Positions 46,861-56,495 are shown, counted from the first letter of the stretch. The stretch: DNA of 64,000 nt from Burkholderia stagnalis (GCF_902830275.1 NZ_CADESW010000002.1:310001-374000); one strand, 5' to 3'. Translations and numbers: made by a program. The notes: a model not told the origin generated them from the sequence alone.

Positions 46861-47049
46861 ATGCAAATCACTCAACCGTTCGAATTGTCGTACGTGATAC
46901 TTGCCTTTGCCGCGGTCGGCGCGATCGGGATCGGCGGGCTGCTGGCGGCCATGCACCGCAAGCACAAATACCATCCGAACCTGATCGGTGCGCTGATCGG
47001 CGCGCTGCTGTGCTTCCTGCTGATCGAGGCGTTACCCGCGCTGACCTGA
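46861..47049 (+). CDS. Small membrane protein, function unknown
   Basis: A 62-residue protein with two hydrophobic helices, about residues 9-31 (LSYVILAFAAVGAIGIGGLLA in parts) and 41-60, separated by the basic turn MHRKHKYHP. AGGGGAGA lies 6 bases before ATG 46861 and a TATACT -10-like hexamer is at 46813-46818, so it is probably expressed alone. Its last 18 bases overlap the 3' end of the convergent epimerase-like gene. I do not recognise a family. Confidence 0.65.
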   Translation: MQITQPFELSYVILAFAAVGAIGIGGLLAAMHRKHKYHPNLIGALIGALLCFLLIEALPALT

Positions 47050-48072
47050 CCCGCCGCCGGGCGCGAGCGTTTGAAGGAAATCGTCTACGGTCGGATAGCG
47101 CAAGGTCACGCACAATTCGCGCTTGAGCCGGGCATTGGACAGCCGCCGCGACTCGCGCATGAACGACAGCAGCGTCGGCTCGAGCAGGCGCTCGGCGTCG
47201 GCGCGGCTCACGCGCGGCGGCGGCGCCAGGCCGAACGCGTGCGCGACCCGGTCGAAATACTCCCCCATCCGCAGTTCGCTATCGTCTGACGCGTGCACCG
47301 CGCGCGACGGCTTGCCGCGCGCGGCCGCGCGCAGCAGGATCGCCGCGAGGTCGTCGGCGTGGATGTGGTTCGTGTAGACGTCGTCTTCCGGCACGAGCGC
47401 CGGCGTGCCGCGCTCGAGGCGCGCGAGCGGCAGCCGGTTGGCCGCGTAGATGCCGGGGATCCGCACGATGCGCGCCGACAGCACGCCGCGCGCGGTCGCG
47501 GCGCGCAGTTGCCGCTCCGCCGACACCCGGCGAAACGCGCGCGGATTGGCCGGGCGCAGCGGGTGCGTCTCGTCGATGCGCGCGCCGCCGCAGTCGCCGT
47601 AAACGCCGGTCGTGCTCGCATAGACGAGCGTGGGCGCGCGAAGCCCCTCGGGTACAATACGCGCTGCCCGGAAACGCGAGCCGGCCGGCCGTGCCGCGGC
47701 ACGCTCGCGCCGCAGTCTGCCGTAGGCGGGCGCCGGCTGAGCCGACGCTCGCCGCGTGGTCGCGGCCAGTGCCGCGACGAGCGCACGCGTGCGGCGGTCT
47801 TCGGCGCCGTCGGCTTGCGGCGGGGCGAGATGCAGGACCGCGCGCGGCGCCAGGCCCGCAAGGCGCCGCAGCGTGGACGGGTGGTCGAGGTCGCCGACGA
47901 TCGGCGTCGCGCCGGCTGCGCGCAATGCTTCGCGCCGTGCCGGATGGCTCGTCAGCGCGACGATCCGCAGGTCGGCGCGGCGTGCGCGCCATTGCGCGAC
48001 GCAGCGCAGGCCGACGTCGCCACAGCCGACGATCAGCACGCGCGGCCGGCGCAGGATTCGTGTCGCGATCAT
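47032..48072 (-). CDS. NAD-dependent epimerase-like protein (YeeZ type) without the catalytic tyrosine
   Basis: A 346-residue extended-SDR protein. A Rossmann start (RVLIVGCGDVGLRCVAQW, residues 11-28) and LVYASTTGVYGDCGG near residue 150 are typical. The usual YxxxK is replaced by FRRVS in RAFRRVSAERQL, so dehydrogenase chemistry is unlikely as in the YeeZ group. Residues about 105-145 form an Ala/Arg-rich insertion (parts: RRASAQPAPAYGRLRRERAA). Start ATG 48072. Role unknown. Confidence 0.8.
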   Translation of the reverse strand: MIATRILRRPRVLIVGCGDVGLRCVAQWRARRADLRIVALTSHPARREALRAAGATPIVGDLDHPSTLRRLAGLAPRAVLHLAPPQADGAEDRRTRALVAALAATTRRASAQPAPAYGRLRRERAAARPAGSRFRAARIVPEGLRAPTLVYASTTGVYGDCGGARIDETHPLRPANPRAFRRVSAERQLRAATARGVLSARIVRIPGIYAANRLPLARLERGTPALVPEDDVYTNHIHADDLAAILLRAAARGKPSRAVHASDDSELRMGEYFDRVAHAFGLAPPPRVSRADAERLLEPTLLSFMRESRRLSNARLKRELCVTLRYPTVDDFLQTLAPGGGSGQRG

Positions 48073-48179
48073 GATGTTTGCGAAATATCAGTATCCACCG
48101 TTGCGCGACGCGCAACGGCTTGCATTGTAGCTGCCGTGCGCAACCTGCACGGTCCCCACATTTTGTTCTAGTTGGTTCT

Positions 48180-49211
48180 ATGGCATTCAACGTCACTCTC
48201 AAGCAAAGCGGCCGGCAATTCCAGGTCGAGTCGGACGAAACCGTGCTGGCGGCAGCACTGCGCCAGAACATCCATCTGCCGTACGGCTGCAAGAACGGCG
48301 CCTGCGGCTCGTGCAAGGGTCACATCGCATCGGGCCAGATCGAGCAGGGGCCGCATGCCGCGTCGGCGCTGTCGAACGACGAGCGCACCCGCGGCCTCGC
48401 GCTGCTGTGCTGCGCGAAGGCGCAGTGCGATCTCGAGATCGACGTGCGCGAGATCGCCGGCGTCGACGGCGTGCAGGTCAAGAAGCTGCCGTGCCGGGTC
48501 GCCGCGCTCGAGCGCAAGGCCGACGACGTGGTCGTGCTGAAGCTGCAGCTGCCGGCGAACGAGCGCCTGCAATATCTCGCGGGCCAGTACATCGAATTCA
48601 TCCTGAAGGACGGCTCGCGCCGCAGCTACTCGATGGCGAGCGCGCCGCACGAGGAAGGCCCGATCGAGCTGCACATCCGCCACATGCCCGGCGGCAAGTT
48701 CACCGACCACGTGTTCGGCGCGATGAAGGAGCGCGACATCCTGCGCTTCGAAGGCCCGCTCGGCACGTTCTTCCTGCGCGAGGATTCGGACAAGCCGATC
48801 GTGCTGCTCGCGTCGGGCACCGGCTTCGCGCCGATCAAGGCGATCATCGAGCACGTGAAGCACTCCGGCATCACGCGCCCGATGACGCTCTACTGGGGCG
48901 CGCGCCGCAGGAAGGACATCTACCTCGAGGCGCTCGCCGCCGAGTGGGCGAACGAGATCCCGAACTTCAAGTTCGTGCCGGTGCTGTCCGAGCCGGACGA
49001 TGCCGACGCGTGGGACGGCCGCACCGGCTTCGTCCATCGCGCGGTGATCGAGGATCTGCCCGACCTGTCCGCATACCAGGTCTATGCATGCGGCGCGCCG
49101 GTGATGGTCGAATCCGCGCAGCGCGACTTCACGCAGCATCACGGCCTGCCCGCGGACGAGTTCTACGCCGACTCGTTCACGAGCGCCGCCGATCTCGCGC
49201 ACCCGGTCTGA
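48180..49211 (+). CDS. 2Fe-2S ferredoxin/flavoprotein reductase (often named CDP-6-deoxy-delta-3,4-glucoseen reductase)
   Basis: A 343-residue electron-transfer enzyme with three domains: an N-terminal plant-type 2Fe-2S ferredoxin with Cys37, Cys42, Cys45 and Cys77/78 (YGCKNGACGSCKG; ALLCCAKAQC), an FAD domain (RRSYSMASAP) and an NAD(P) domain (ASGTGFAPIKAI; CGAPVMVE). It passes electrons from NAD(P)H through FAD to the cluster. The common name comes from sugar-deoxygenating homologues; with no sugar genes here, a general reductase role for an oxygenase is more likely. ATG 48180 has no Shine-Dalgarno site. Confidence 0.88.
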   Translation: MAFNVTLKQSGRQFQVESDETVLAAALRQNIHLPYGCKNGACGSCKGHIASGQIEQGPHAASALSNDERTRGLALLCCAKAQCDLEIDVREIAGVDGVQVKKLPCRVAALERKADDVVVLKLQLPANERLQYLAGQYIEFILKDGSRRSYSMASAPHEEGPIELHIRHMPGGKFTDHVFGAMKERDILRFEGPLGTFFLREDSDKPIVLLASGTGFAPIKAIIEHVKHSGITRPMTLYWGARRRKDIYLEALAAEWANEIPNFKFVPVLSEPDDADAWDGRTGFVHRAVIEDLPDLSAYQVYACGAPVMVESAQRDFTQHHGLPADEFYADSFTSAADLAHPV

Positions 49212-49271
49212 GCCCGGACGGCCCGCCCGCGCCCCGCGCACCGCCGCGACACATTTGTTGCATCGCGGCGG

Positions 49272-49301
49272 TTTACAGTGGGACGCGGGATGCCGTATGC
49301 T
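49272..49301 (+). promoter_or_regulatory. Predicted sigma70 promoter of the argD leader
   Basis: TTTACA (49272-49277) and TATGCT (49296-49301) with an 18-base spacer. Transcription would start near 49308, at the ATG of a short Arg-rich frame and about 190 bases before the argD ATG. Confidence 0.5.
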
Positions 49302-49308
49302 TGCGCAC

Positions 49309-49392
49309 ATGAACCGCTTCCTGTCCGCTCTCCGACGTCGCCGCTCGCCGCTCCGCCCGGATGCCGCCGGCTCGTCACGGACTCGCGCGTAA
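49309..49392 (+). CDS. Possible arginine-rich leader peptide upstream of argD
   Basis: A 27-codon frame, MNRFLSALRRRRSPLRPD and then AAGSSRTRA. Eight of 27 residues are arginine, with four in a row at codons 9-12 (CGA CGT CGC CGC, including the rare CGA). The predicted transcript start coincides with its ATG and there is no Shine-Dalgarno site, so it would be read as a leaderless message. A rho-independent terminator follows 38 bases after the stop, then argD. This is the layout of a leader peptide that senses charged tRNA-Arg. No experiment is known to me. Confidence 0.4.
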   Translation: MNRFLSALRRRRSPLRPDAAGSSRTRA

Positions 49393-49429
49393 CCCTCACC
49401 CCGTTACGCACAAGCTGTTCGAACCACCC

Positions 49430-49456
49430 AGCCACGGCATCACCCGTGGCTTTTTT
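49430..49456 (+). terminator. Terminator/attenuator in the argD leader
   Basis: AGCCACGG and CCGTGGCT form an 8 bp stem with a 6-base loop followed directly by six T. It lies 42 bases before the argD ATG, so argD expression from the upstream promoter must pass it. GTCACGG at 49374-49380, in the end of the Arg-rich frame, can also pair with the 3' arm CCGTGGC. Confidence 0.75.
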
Positions 49457-49497
49457 CTTGCCTGTTTCCCTTTCAACCTCCGCTGGAGTCTGCTGCC

Positions 49498-50682
49498 ATG
49501 CCGCTGAACGATTTTCCGATCGACTCGCTGATGTACATCACGAACCGCCCCGACATCGTGTTCACGCACGGCAAGGGGTCGTGGCTCTACGATCACACCG
49601 GCAAGCGCTATCTGGATTTCATCCAGGGCTGGGCGGTCAACAGCCTCGGGCACTGCAACGACGGCGTGGTCGAAGCGCTGAAGACGCAGGCCGAGAAGCT
49701 GCTGAACCCTTCGCCGGCGTTCTACAACGAACCGATGGCGAAGCTCGCGGGCCTGCTCACGCAGCACAGCGTGTTCGACAAGGTGTTCTTCACGAACAGC
49801 GGCGCCGAGGCGAACGAAGGCGCGATCAAGCTCGCGCGCAAGTGGGGCCGCAAGTTCCGCAACGGCGCGTACGAGATCATCACGTTCGACCACAGCTTCC
49901 ACGGCCGCACGCTCGCGACGATGTCGGCAAGCGGCAAGCCGGGCTGGGACACGATCTACGCGCCGCAGGTACCGGGCTTCCCGAAGGCCGAGCTGAACAA
50001 CATCGAGTCGGTCGAGAAGCTGATCGGCGAGAAGACCGTCGCGGTGATGCTCGAGCCGATCCAGGGCGAAGGCGGCGTGATTCCGGCCACGCGCGAATTC
50101 ATGCGCGCGCTGCGCGCGCTGACGAAGCAGCACGACCTGCTGCTGATCGTCGACGAAGTGCAGAGCGGCTGCGGCCGCGCGGGCACGCTGTTCGCGTACG
50201 AGCTGGCCGACATCGCGCCGGACATCATGACGCTCGGCAAGGGCATCGGCAGCGGCGTGCCGCTCGCGGCGCTGCTGTCGACGGCGGATGTCGCGGTGTT
50301 CGAGGCCGGCGACCAGGGCGGCACCTACAACGGCAACCCGCTGATGACGGCGGCCGGCTATTCGGTGATTTCGCAGCTCGTCGCGCCGGGCTTCCTGGAA
50401 GGCGTGCGCGCGCGCGGCGAATACCTGAAGCGCAAGCTGCTCGAGCTGTCGGAAGAGCGCGGCTTCGAAGGCGAGCGCGGCGAGGGCCTGCTGCGCGCGC
50501 TGCTGCTCGGCAAGGACATCGGCCCGCAGATCGTCGAGAAGGCGCGCGACATGCAGCCGGACGGCCTGCTGCTGAACGCGGCGCGCCCGAACCTGCTGCG
50601 CTTCATGCCCGCGCTGAACGTCACGACCGACGAAATCGACCAGATGATGGCGATGCTGCGGTCGATTCTCGACACGCTCTGA
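49498..50682 (+). CDS. argD: Acetylornithine aminotransferase family protein
   Basis: A class III PLP aminotransferase of 394 residues, probably converting N-acetylglutamate semialdehyde to acetylornithine in arginine synthesis. It has [18 protein letters not shown] near residues 98-115, [12 protein letters not shown], the PLP aspartate in [12 protein letters not shown] and the Schiff-base lysine in [25 protein letters not shown] lies before ATG 49498. The Arg-rich leader and terminator upstream support an arginine role, but related enzymes use ornithine or succinylornithine. Confidence 0.88.
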   Translation: MPLNDFPIDSLMYITNRPDIVFTHGKGSWLYDHTGKRYLDFIQGWAVNSLGHCNDGVVEALKTQAEKLLNPSPAFYNEPMAKLAGLLTQHSVFDKVFFTNSGAEANEGAIKLARKWGRKFRNGAYEIITFDHSFHGRTLATMSASGKPGWDTIYAPQVPGFPKAELNNIESVEKLIGEKTVAVMLEPIQGEGGVIPATREFMRALRALTKQHDLLLIVDEVQSGCGRAGTLFAYELADIAPDIMTLGKGIGSGVPLAALLSTADVAVFEAGDQGGTYNGNPLMTAAGYSVISQLVAPGFLEGVRARGEYLKRKLLELSEERGFEGERGEGLLRALLLGKDIGPQIVEKARDMQPDGLLLNAARPNLLRFMPALNVTTDEIDQMMAMLRSILDTL

Positions 50683-50695
50683 CGCGATCCGCGCG

Positions 50696-51148
50696 ATGGA
50701 TGCCGCCGCCGATGACGTCGCGATCCGTCCTTTCGATCGCGCCGATACCGATGACGTGCTCGCGCTGTGGCGCGACGCGTTTCCCGAGTATGGCGATACG
50801 AGCGCGCCGCACCGCGATCCACTGCGCTCGATCGAACAGAAGTGCGCGACGCAGCCTGAACTCTTCTTCGTTGCGACGCTGCACGGGCGCGTGGTCGGCA
50901 CGGTGATGGCCGGCTACGACGGCCATCGCGGCTGGCTGTACTCGCTCGGCGTCGGCCGCGGCGTGCGGCGGGCCGGCGTGGGCCGCGCGCTCGTCGCGCA
51001 CGCGGAAGCGGCGCTCGGCGCGCTCGGCTGCCTGAAGGTGAACCTGCAGGTACTCGCCGACAACGCGCAGGCATGCCGCTTCTACGAGACGATCGGCTAT
51101 CGCGTCGAGGAACTCGTGTCGTTCGGCAAGCGGCTCTACGCCGCCTGA
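50696..51148 (+). CDS. GNAT family N-acetyltransferase
   Basis: A 150-residue GNAT-fold enzyme. The acetyl-CoA loop is in RGVRRAGVGRALVAHAEAAL (about residues 84-103), preceded by YSLGVGRG and followed by KVNLQVLADNAQACRFYETIGY, where the tyrosine is the likely acid. It resembles the YpeA/RimI-like group; the substrate is unknown. It starts 13 bp after argD on the same strand, so it is probably cotranscribed. Confidence 0.85.
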   Translation: MDAAADDVAIRPFDRADTDDVLALWRDAFPEYGDTSAPHRDPLRSIEQKCATQPELFFVATLHGRVVGTVMAGYDGHRGWLYSLGVGRGVRRAGVGRALVAHAEAALGALGCLKVNLQVLADNAQACRFYETIGYRVEELVSFGKRLYAA

Positions 51149-51164
51149 TCGCGCACGCGCCATG

Positions 51165-51201
51165 AAAAAAGCCGCATGCCCTCGCGGACATGCGGCTTTT
51201 T
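51165..51201. terminator. Bidirectional terminator between the GNAT gene and livF
   Basis: GCCGCATG and CATGCGGC arms flanked by an A-run and a T-run, between two convergent genes. Confidence 0.88.
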
Positions 51202-51220
51202 CACATCCCGACCAATCGGC

Positions 51221-51936
<716 letters not shown>

Positions 51937-51937
<1 letters not shown>

Positions 51938-52713
51938 CAGTGCACCCCTGCGCCGAGATATGCCTCAATCACCTTCGGATTCTTCTGCACGTCCTGCGGC
52001 AGACCCTCGGCGATCACCTTGCCGTAATCGAGCACCGTCATCCGGTTGCACAATCCCATCACGAGCTTCACGTCATGCTCGATCAGCAGGATCGTGCGGC
52101 CGTCCGCGCGGATCTTGTCGAGCAGGCGCGTCAGTTCCACTTTCTCCGTCGCGTTCATCCCCGCCGCCGGCTCGTCCAGCGCGAGCAGCTTCGGATCGGT
52201 CGCCAGTGCGCGCGCGATCTCCAGGCGGCGCTGGTGGCCGTACGACAGGTTGCGCGACGTGTAGTCCGCGTACTGCAGCACGCCGACGTATTCGAGCAGC
52301 TCGATCGCGCGCTCCTTGATCTCGCGTTCTTCCTGGCGTTCCGCCGGCGTCTGGAACACCGCGCCCAGCAGGCCGTGCTTGGTCCGCACGTGGCGGCCCA
52401 CCATCACGTTCTCCAGCGCGGTCATCCCGCCGAACAGGCGGATGTTCTGGAACGTGCGCGCGATGCCCGTCTTCGCCACCTGGTGCACCGCGGTCGGCTT
52501 GTATTCCGTGCCGTCCAGCTTGAACTCGCCGGAATCCGGCGTGTAGAGGCCCGTGATCACGTTGAAGAACGTCGTCTTGCCGGCGCCGTTCGGGCCGATC
52601 AGGCCGTAGATCTCGCCTTCCTTGATCTCGAGGCCGACGTCGGACAACGCCTGCAGGCCGCCGAAGCGTTTGTTCACGCCTTTGACGGACAGTCGGATTT
52701 GTTTGTCGCTCAT
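51937..52713 (-). CDS. livG: Branched-chain amino-acid ABC transporter ATPase LivG
   Basis: Partner ATPase of LivF. The 258-residue protein has Walker A GPNGAGKTTFFNVITG near residues 38-53, IARTFQNIRLFGGMTALENV, signature LSYGHQRRLEIARAL (the LivG variant of LSGGQ) and Walker B LLALDEPAAGMN. It follows livM by 24 bp. ATG 52713 gives the normal length. Confidence 0.95.
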
Positions 52714-52737
52714 GTTCTCTTGCTCCTCGTCCGTCCG

Positions 52738-53904
52738 TTACGCGCGCGCCGACTTGGCGCTGCGCTTCGCCAGTTTCGCGATCTTGTCCTCATGCTTCGG
52801 CGCCGGCCACAGGCCTTCCGAGCGGTACAGCATGATGATCACCATCGCGAGGCCGTACAGCGCCTGGCGGATCACTTCCGTATCGACGATGTCATGACCG
52901 AAGATCGCATGCTGCAGCGGGCTCATCGTCGAACGCAGGAATTCCGGGAAGATCGCGAGCAGCACCGCGCCGAGGATCACGCCCGGGATGTGGCCCATGC
53001 CGCCCAGCACCACGCAGGCCAGCACCACGATCGATTCCCAGAACGTGAACGATTCCGGCGACACGAAGCCCTGGAACGAACCGAACATCGCGCCCGACAG
53101 GCCGCCGAACGACGCGCCCATCGCGAACGCGAGCAGCTTCACGTTGCGGGTGTTGATGCCCATCGCCTTGGCGGCGATCTCGTCCTCGCGGATTGCCGCC
53201 CATGCGCGGCCGATGCGCGAGTGCTGCAGGCGCGTACACGTCCAGATCACCAGCAGCGCGCACAGCACGAACAGGTAGTAGTACATGTACACCGACGGCA
53301 GCTGGATGCCGAACAGCGAGTGCGTCTGCGACAGGTTGAAGCCCGCGACCTGCACCGGGTCGATCCCCGTGATCCCCTTTGGGCCGTTGGTGATGTTCAC
53401 CGGACGGTCGAGGTTGTTCATGAAGATCCGCACGATTTCACCGAAGCCGAGCGTGACGATCGCGAGGTAGTCGCCGCGCAGGCGCAGCGTCGGCGCGCCG
53501 AGCAGGATCCCGAAGATCGCGGCGATCGCCATCGCGATCGGCACGATGATCAGGAACGGGATGTGCAGGCCGCCGGGCGCGAGCTGCGCGATCCACTCGA
53601 ACTGCGTCGCCAGGTGCGGCGAGCTCAGCAGTGCCGCGGTATAGGCGCCCACCGCATAGAACGCGATGTAGCCGAGGTCGAGCAGGCCGGCGAAGCCGAC
53701 CACCACGTTCAGGCCCAGCGCGAGCATCACGTAGAGCATCGCGAAGTCGAGCACGCGGACCCAGTAGTTGCCGCCCGCAGCGCCGATGATGATCGGCGCG
53801 GCAATCACGAACGCCGCGGTGAGAATGCCGATGGTGACGGTCTTCGCGGTGTTGCGTTCTTCGACGAGCGTCGTCGAGGTTTCAATCGGTTGAATGGATG
53901 TCAT
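52738..53904 (-). CDS. livM: Branched-chain amino-acid ABC transporter permease LivM
   Basis: A 388-residue inner-membrane permease with nine to ten hydrophobic segments. Family signatures are MLALGLNVVVGFAGLLDLGY near residues 59-79, LRLRGDYLAIVTLGFGEIVR and WGAIRE-like RAWAAIREDEIAA. The C-terminal tail is basic (KRSAKSARA). It lies 18 bp after livH, in the same operon. Confidence 0.95.
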   Translation of the reverse strand: MTSIQPIETSTTLVEERNTAKTVTIGILTAAFVIAAPIIIGAAGGNYWVRVLDFAMLYVMLALGLNVVVGFAGLLDLGYIAFYAVGAYTAALLSSPHLATQFEWIAQLAPGGLHIPFLIIVPIAMAIAAIFGILLGAPTLRLRGDYLAIVTLGFGEIVRIFMNNLDRPVNITNGPKGITGIDPVQVAGFNLSQTHSLFGIQLPSVYMYYYLFVLCALLVIWTCTRLQHSRIGRAWAAIREDEIAAKAMGINTRNVKLLAFAMGASFGGLSGAMFGSFQGFVSPESFTFWESIVVLACVVLGGMGHIPGVILGAVLLAIFPEFLRSTMSPLQHAIFGHDIVDTEVIRQALYGLAMVIIMLYRSEGLWPAPKHEDKIAKLAKRSAKSARA

Positions 53905-53922
53905 GTTCTTGCTCCCCTTCCG

Positions 53923-54873
53923 TTACGCGCGATCCGCGACCCGTTCGCCCAGCAGGCCCGACGGACGGAACACCAGCACGATGATCAGCACGATGAATGC
54001 GAACACGTCCTGGTAGTTGCTGCCGAACACGCCACCCGTCAGATTGCCGATGTAGCCTGCGCCGAGCTGCTCGATCAGGCCGAGCACGATGCCGCCGACC
54101 ATGGCGCCCGCGAGGTTGCCGATCCCGCCCAGCACCGCGGCCGTGAATGCCTTCATGCCCGGGATGAAGCCCATGTAGAAGTGCACGTTGCCGTATTCCG
54201 ACGCGATCATCACGCCGGCCAGCGCGGCGAGCGCCGAGCCGATCATGAAGGTCGCCGAGATCACGAAGTTCGGGTTCACGCCCATCAGGCTCGCGGTGTT
54301 CGGGCTTTCCGCGATCGCGCGCATCGCGCGGCCGAGCTTGGTCTTGTGCACGAGCAGCAGCAGGCCGCCCATCACGAAGAACGCGACGGCGATGATCACG
54401 ATTTCGGTCAGCGAGATCACGGCGCCCGGCGTCGTGTCGGTGGCCTTGATCACGTTGATCGGGTCGGTCGGCAGAAGCTGCGGGAACGGCAGCGGGTTGC
54501 GCGACCAGATGATCATCGCGGCGGTCTGCAGCAGGATCGATACGCCGATCGCAGTGATCAGCGGCGCGAGGCGCGGCGCGCGGCGCAGCGGCCGGTACGC
54601 GACCCGTTCGATCGTGTAGCCGACGATCGCGCAGACGATCGCGGCGATACCCAGGCCAATCGTCAGCGTCGCGACGTTGCCCAGCGCGGGGAAGTGGTTC
54701 TGCAGCACGGTGATCGCCGACAGCGCGACCATCGCGCCGATCATCAGCACGTCGCCGTGCGCGAAGTTGATGATGCCGAGAATGCCGTACACCATCGTGT
54801 AGCCCAACGCGATGATGGCGTAGACACTGCCGAGCACCAGCCCGTTGAGGATCTGCTGGACGAAGATATCCAT
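53923..54873 (-). CDS. livH: Branched-chain amino-acid ABC transporter permease LivH
   Basis: The second permease subunit, 316 residues. It begins MDIFVQQILNGLVLGSVYAI and has LGYTMVYGILGIINFAHGD near residues 23-41 and AIAESPNTASLMGVN, all typical of LivH, with about eight membrane segments. AAGGAG lies 5 bases before the ATG. It is separated from livK by 211 bp with a hairpin, so livK may be expressed at a higher level. Confidence 0.95.
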   Translation of the reverse strand: MDIFVQQILNGLVLGSVYAIIALGYTMVYGILGIINFAHGDVLMIGAMVALSAITVLQNHFPALGNVATLTIGLGIAAIVCAIVGYTIERVAYRPLRRAPRLAPLITAIGVSILLQTAAMIIWSRNPLPFPQLLPTDPINVIKATDTTPGAVISLTEIVIIAVAFFVMGGLLLLVHKTKLGRAMRAIAESPNTASLMGVNPNFVISATFMIGSALAALAGVMIASEYGNVHFYMGFIPGMKAFTAAVLGGIGNLAGAMVGGIVLGLIEQLGAGYIGNLTGGVFGSNYQDVFAFIVLIIVLVFRPSGLLGERVADRA

Positions 54874-55044
54874 TTAAAGCTCCTTGGCCCGTGCTGCCGG
54901 ATGAAGCTGCGCCTCGCGGGTAAGCGGGGAATCACGTCATCTCGACGACACTGCGGGTACTAAAAAAGACCGGTAAGGGTTGATCGTCCCGGCGTGCGCC
55001 GCCCGGCCTGTACGGCCGGACCTGCCGCCGGAGCGGATACAGAA

Positions 55045-55070
55045 ACGGCACCGCACTGTTCCGGTGCCGT
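55045..55070 (-). terminator. Hairpin after livK
   Basis: ACGGCACCG and CGGTGCCGT arms with an 8-base loop, read on the minus strand with a weak TTTCTG tail. It would be a partial terminator between livK and livHMGF. Confidence 0.5.
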
Positions 55071-55084
55071 CACGAGTCCCGTCG

Positions 55085-56278
55085 CTACATCTTCACGACA
55101 TCGAGGACGGTTTTCCTGGCCTCCTTGAAGTCGTAGAGCGTAATCGCCCCCTCTTTCAGATCGCCGTTCGGCGCGAATGCGATGTGACCGATTACCCCGC
55201 GGTAATCGGTCGACGGCATCGCAGCCAGCACCTTGGACGCGTCGATCGAGTTGGCGCGCTTCATTGCGTCGACGATCACGTAGACGGCGTCGTACGTGAA
55301 CGGCGCGTAAATCTGCACCGGCGTGTGGAAGCGGTCTTCGTACTTCTTCACGAAATCCGCCCCGTTCTCCATCCGCGACAGGGCGAGCCCCGCCTCCGAA
55401 CAGATCAGGTTCCGCACCGCGTTGCCCGCGAGCTCGACCACCTTGTCGGTGCACACACCGTCGCCGCCAAGGATTTTTGCTCCGATACCGAGCGCCATCG
55501 CCTGCTTCGCAAACGGGCCGCCGGTTGCGTCCATGCCGCCGTACATGATGACGTCGGGATGGTCGCGCTTGATCTTCGTCAGGATCGCCTTGAAATCCGT
55601 CGCACGGTCGCTGGTCGCTACGCGCGCGACGATCTGTCCGCCCGCCGCCGTGACGGTCTTCGCGAATTCATTGGCAAGGCCCTTGCCGTATACGGTCGCG
55701 TCGTCGACGACCGCGAAGCGCTTCGCGTGGAGCGCATGCAGCGCGTAGTTGGCGAGCGCAGGGCCTTGCTGCGCATCCGTCGCCACCACGCGATAGGTGG
55801 TCTTGAACCCCTGCTTCGTATAGTCGGGGTTGGTCGAGGACGGCGAAATCTGCACGATGCCTGCGTCGCTGTAGATTTTCGACGCCGGGATCGACACCCC
55901 CGAATTGAGGTGCCCCACCACGGCCACGACCCGATCGCCGACCAACTTCCGCGCGACTTGCGTGCCGACCTTCGGATCCGCCGCGTCGTCCTCGGCGACC
56001 AGTTCCAGCCGCACCGGATGCGCGTCGATCGTCAGGCCATGCGCGTTGATTTCCTCGACTGCCAAACGTGCCCCGTTCTCATTGTCCTTGCCCAGATGGG
56101 CGATGCTGCCCGTCAATGGGGCCGCATGGCCGATCTTGACGACGCGCACGTCGCTGGCCGGCGGTGCCGCGGACGCCGCAGCCTCCTTGCCCGCCCCGTC
56201 GTCGCTCTTTTTGCTGCAGGCGGCAAGCATTGCAACCGCTGCGGCGACGGACACGGCGTAAGCCAACTTCACATGCAT
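55085..56278 (-). CDS. livK: Branched-chain amino-acid binding lipoprotein (LivK-like)
   Basis: A 397-residue solute-binding protein, periplasmic ligand receptor of the transporter. The N-terminus has a lipobox (VAMLAAC-SKK), so it is a lipoprotein rather than free in the periplasm. VVKIGHAAPLTGSIAHLGKD near residues 45-64 starts the Peripla_BP_6 fold; SPSSTNPDYTKQGF lines the usual ligand region. ATG 56278 is chosen; it is the first gene of the operon. Leucine, isoleucine and valine are likely ligands, judged from operon only. Confidence 0.92.
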   Translation of the reverse strand: MHVKLAYAVSVAAAVAMLAACSKKSDDGAGKEAAASAAPPASDVRVVKIGHAAPLTGSIAHLGKDNENGARLAVEEINAHGLTIDAHPVRLELVAEDDAADPKVGTQVARKLVGDRVVAVVGHLNSGVSIPASKIYSDAGIVQISPSSTNPDYTKQGFKTTYRVVATDAQQGPALANYALHALHAKRFAVVDDATVYGKGLANEFAKTVTAAGGQIVARVATSDRATDFKAILTKIKRDHPDVIMYGGMDATGGPFAKQAMALGIGAKILGGDGVCTDKVVELAGNAVRNLICSEAGLALSRMENGADFVKKYEDRFHTPVQIYAPFTYDAVYVIVDAMKRANSIDASKVLAAMPSTDYRGVIGHIAFAPNGDLKEGAITLYDFKEARKTVLDVVKM

Positions 56279-56495
56279 TAAATAGGTCTCCCGCGCCTTG
56301 CCAAAACCAGGTTCCACGACCGTTCGGGCATGAAAACGGGCGCATTGTAACTCCATTTATAGGACGCCAATATTCCTGATTTGATGGGGTTTTCCTGCAT
56401 TGCAACCAATTTTGAGACAGGGCTTTGGCGACGCGGAGCAACCCGGTTGCGCCCGACGCGGAAATGCCGGTTGCGATTGCTTTCGCGAAGGACAA

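Noticed and set aside
48180..49211. Deoxysugar or O-antigen biosynthesis role for the glucoseen-reductase-like gene
   Set aside because: No sugar-nucleotide genes are in the neighbourhood; the domains only support a general 2Fe-2S/FAD reductase.
49430..49456. The argD-leader hairpin as the simple terminator of the upstream reductase gene
   Set aside because: It lies 219 bp past that gene's stop and after a predicted promoter, so I prefer the leader interpretation, though it may also stop upstream readthrough.
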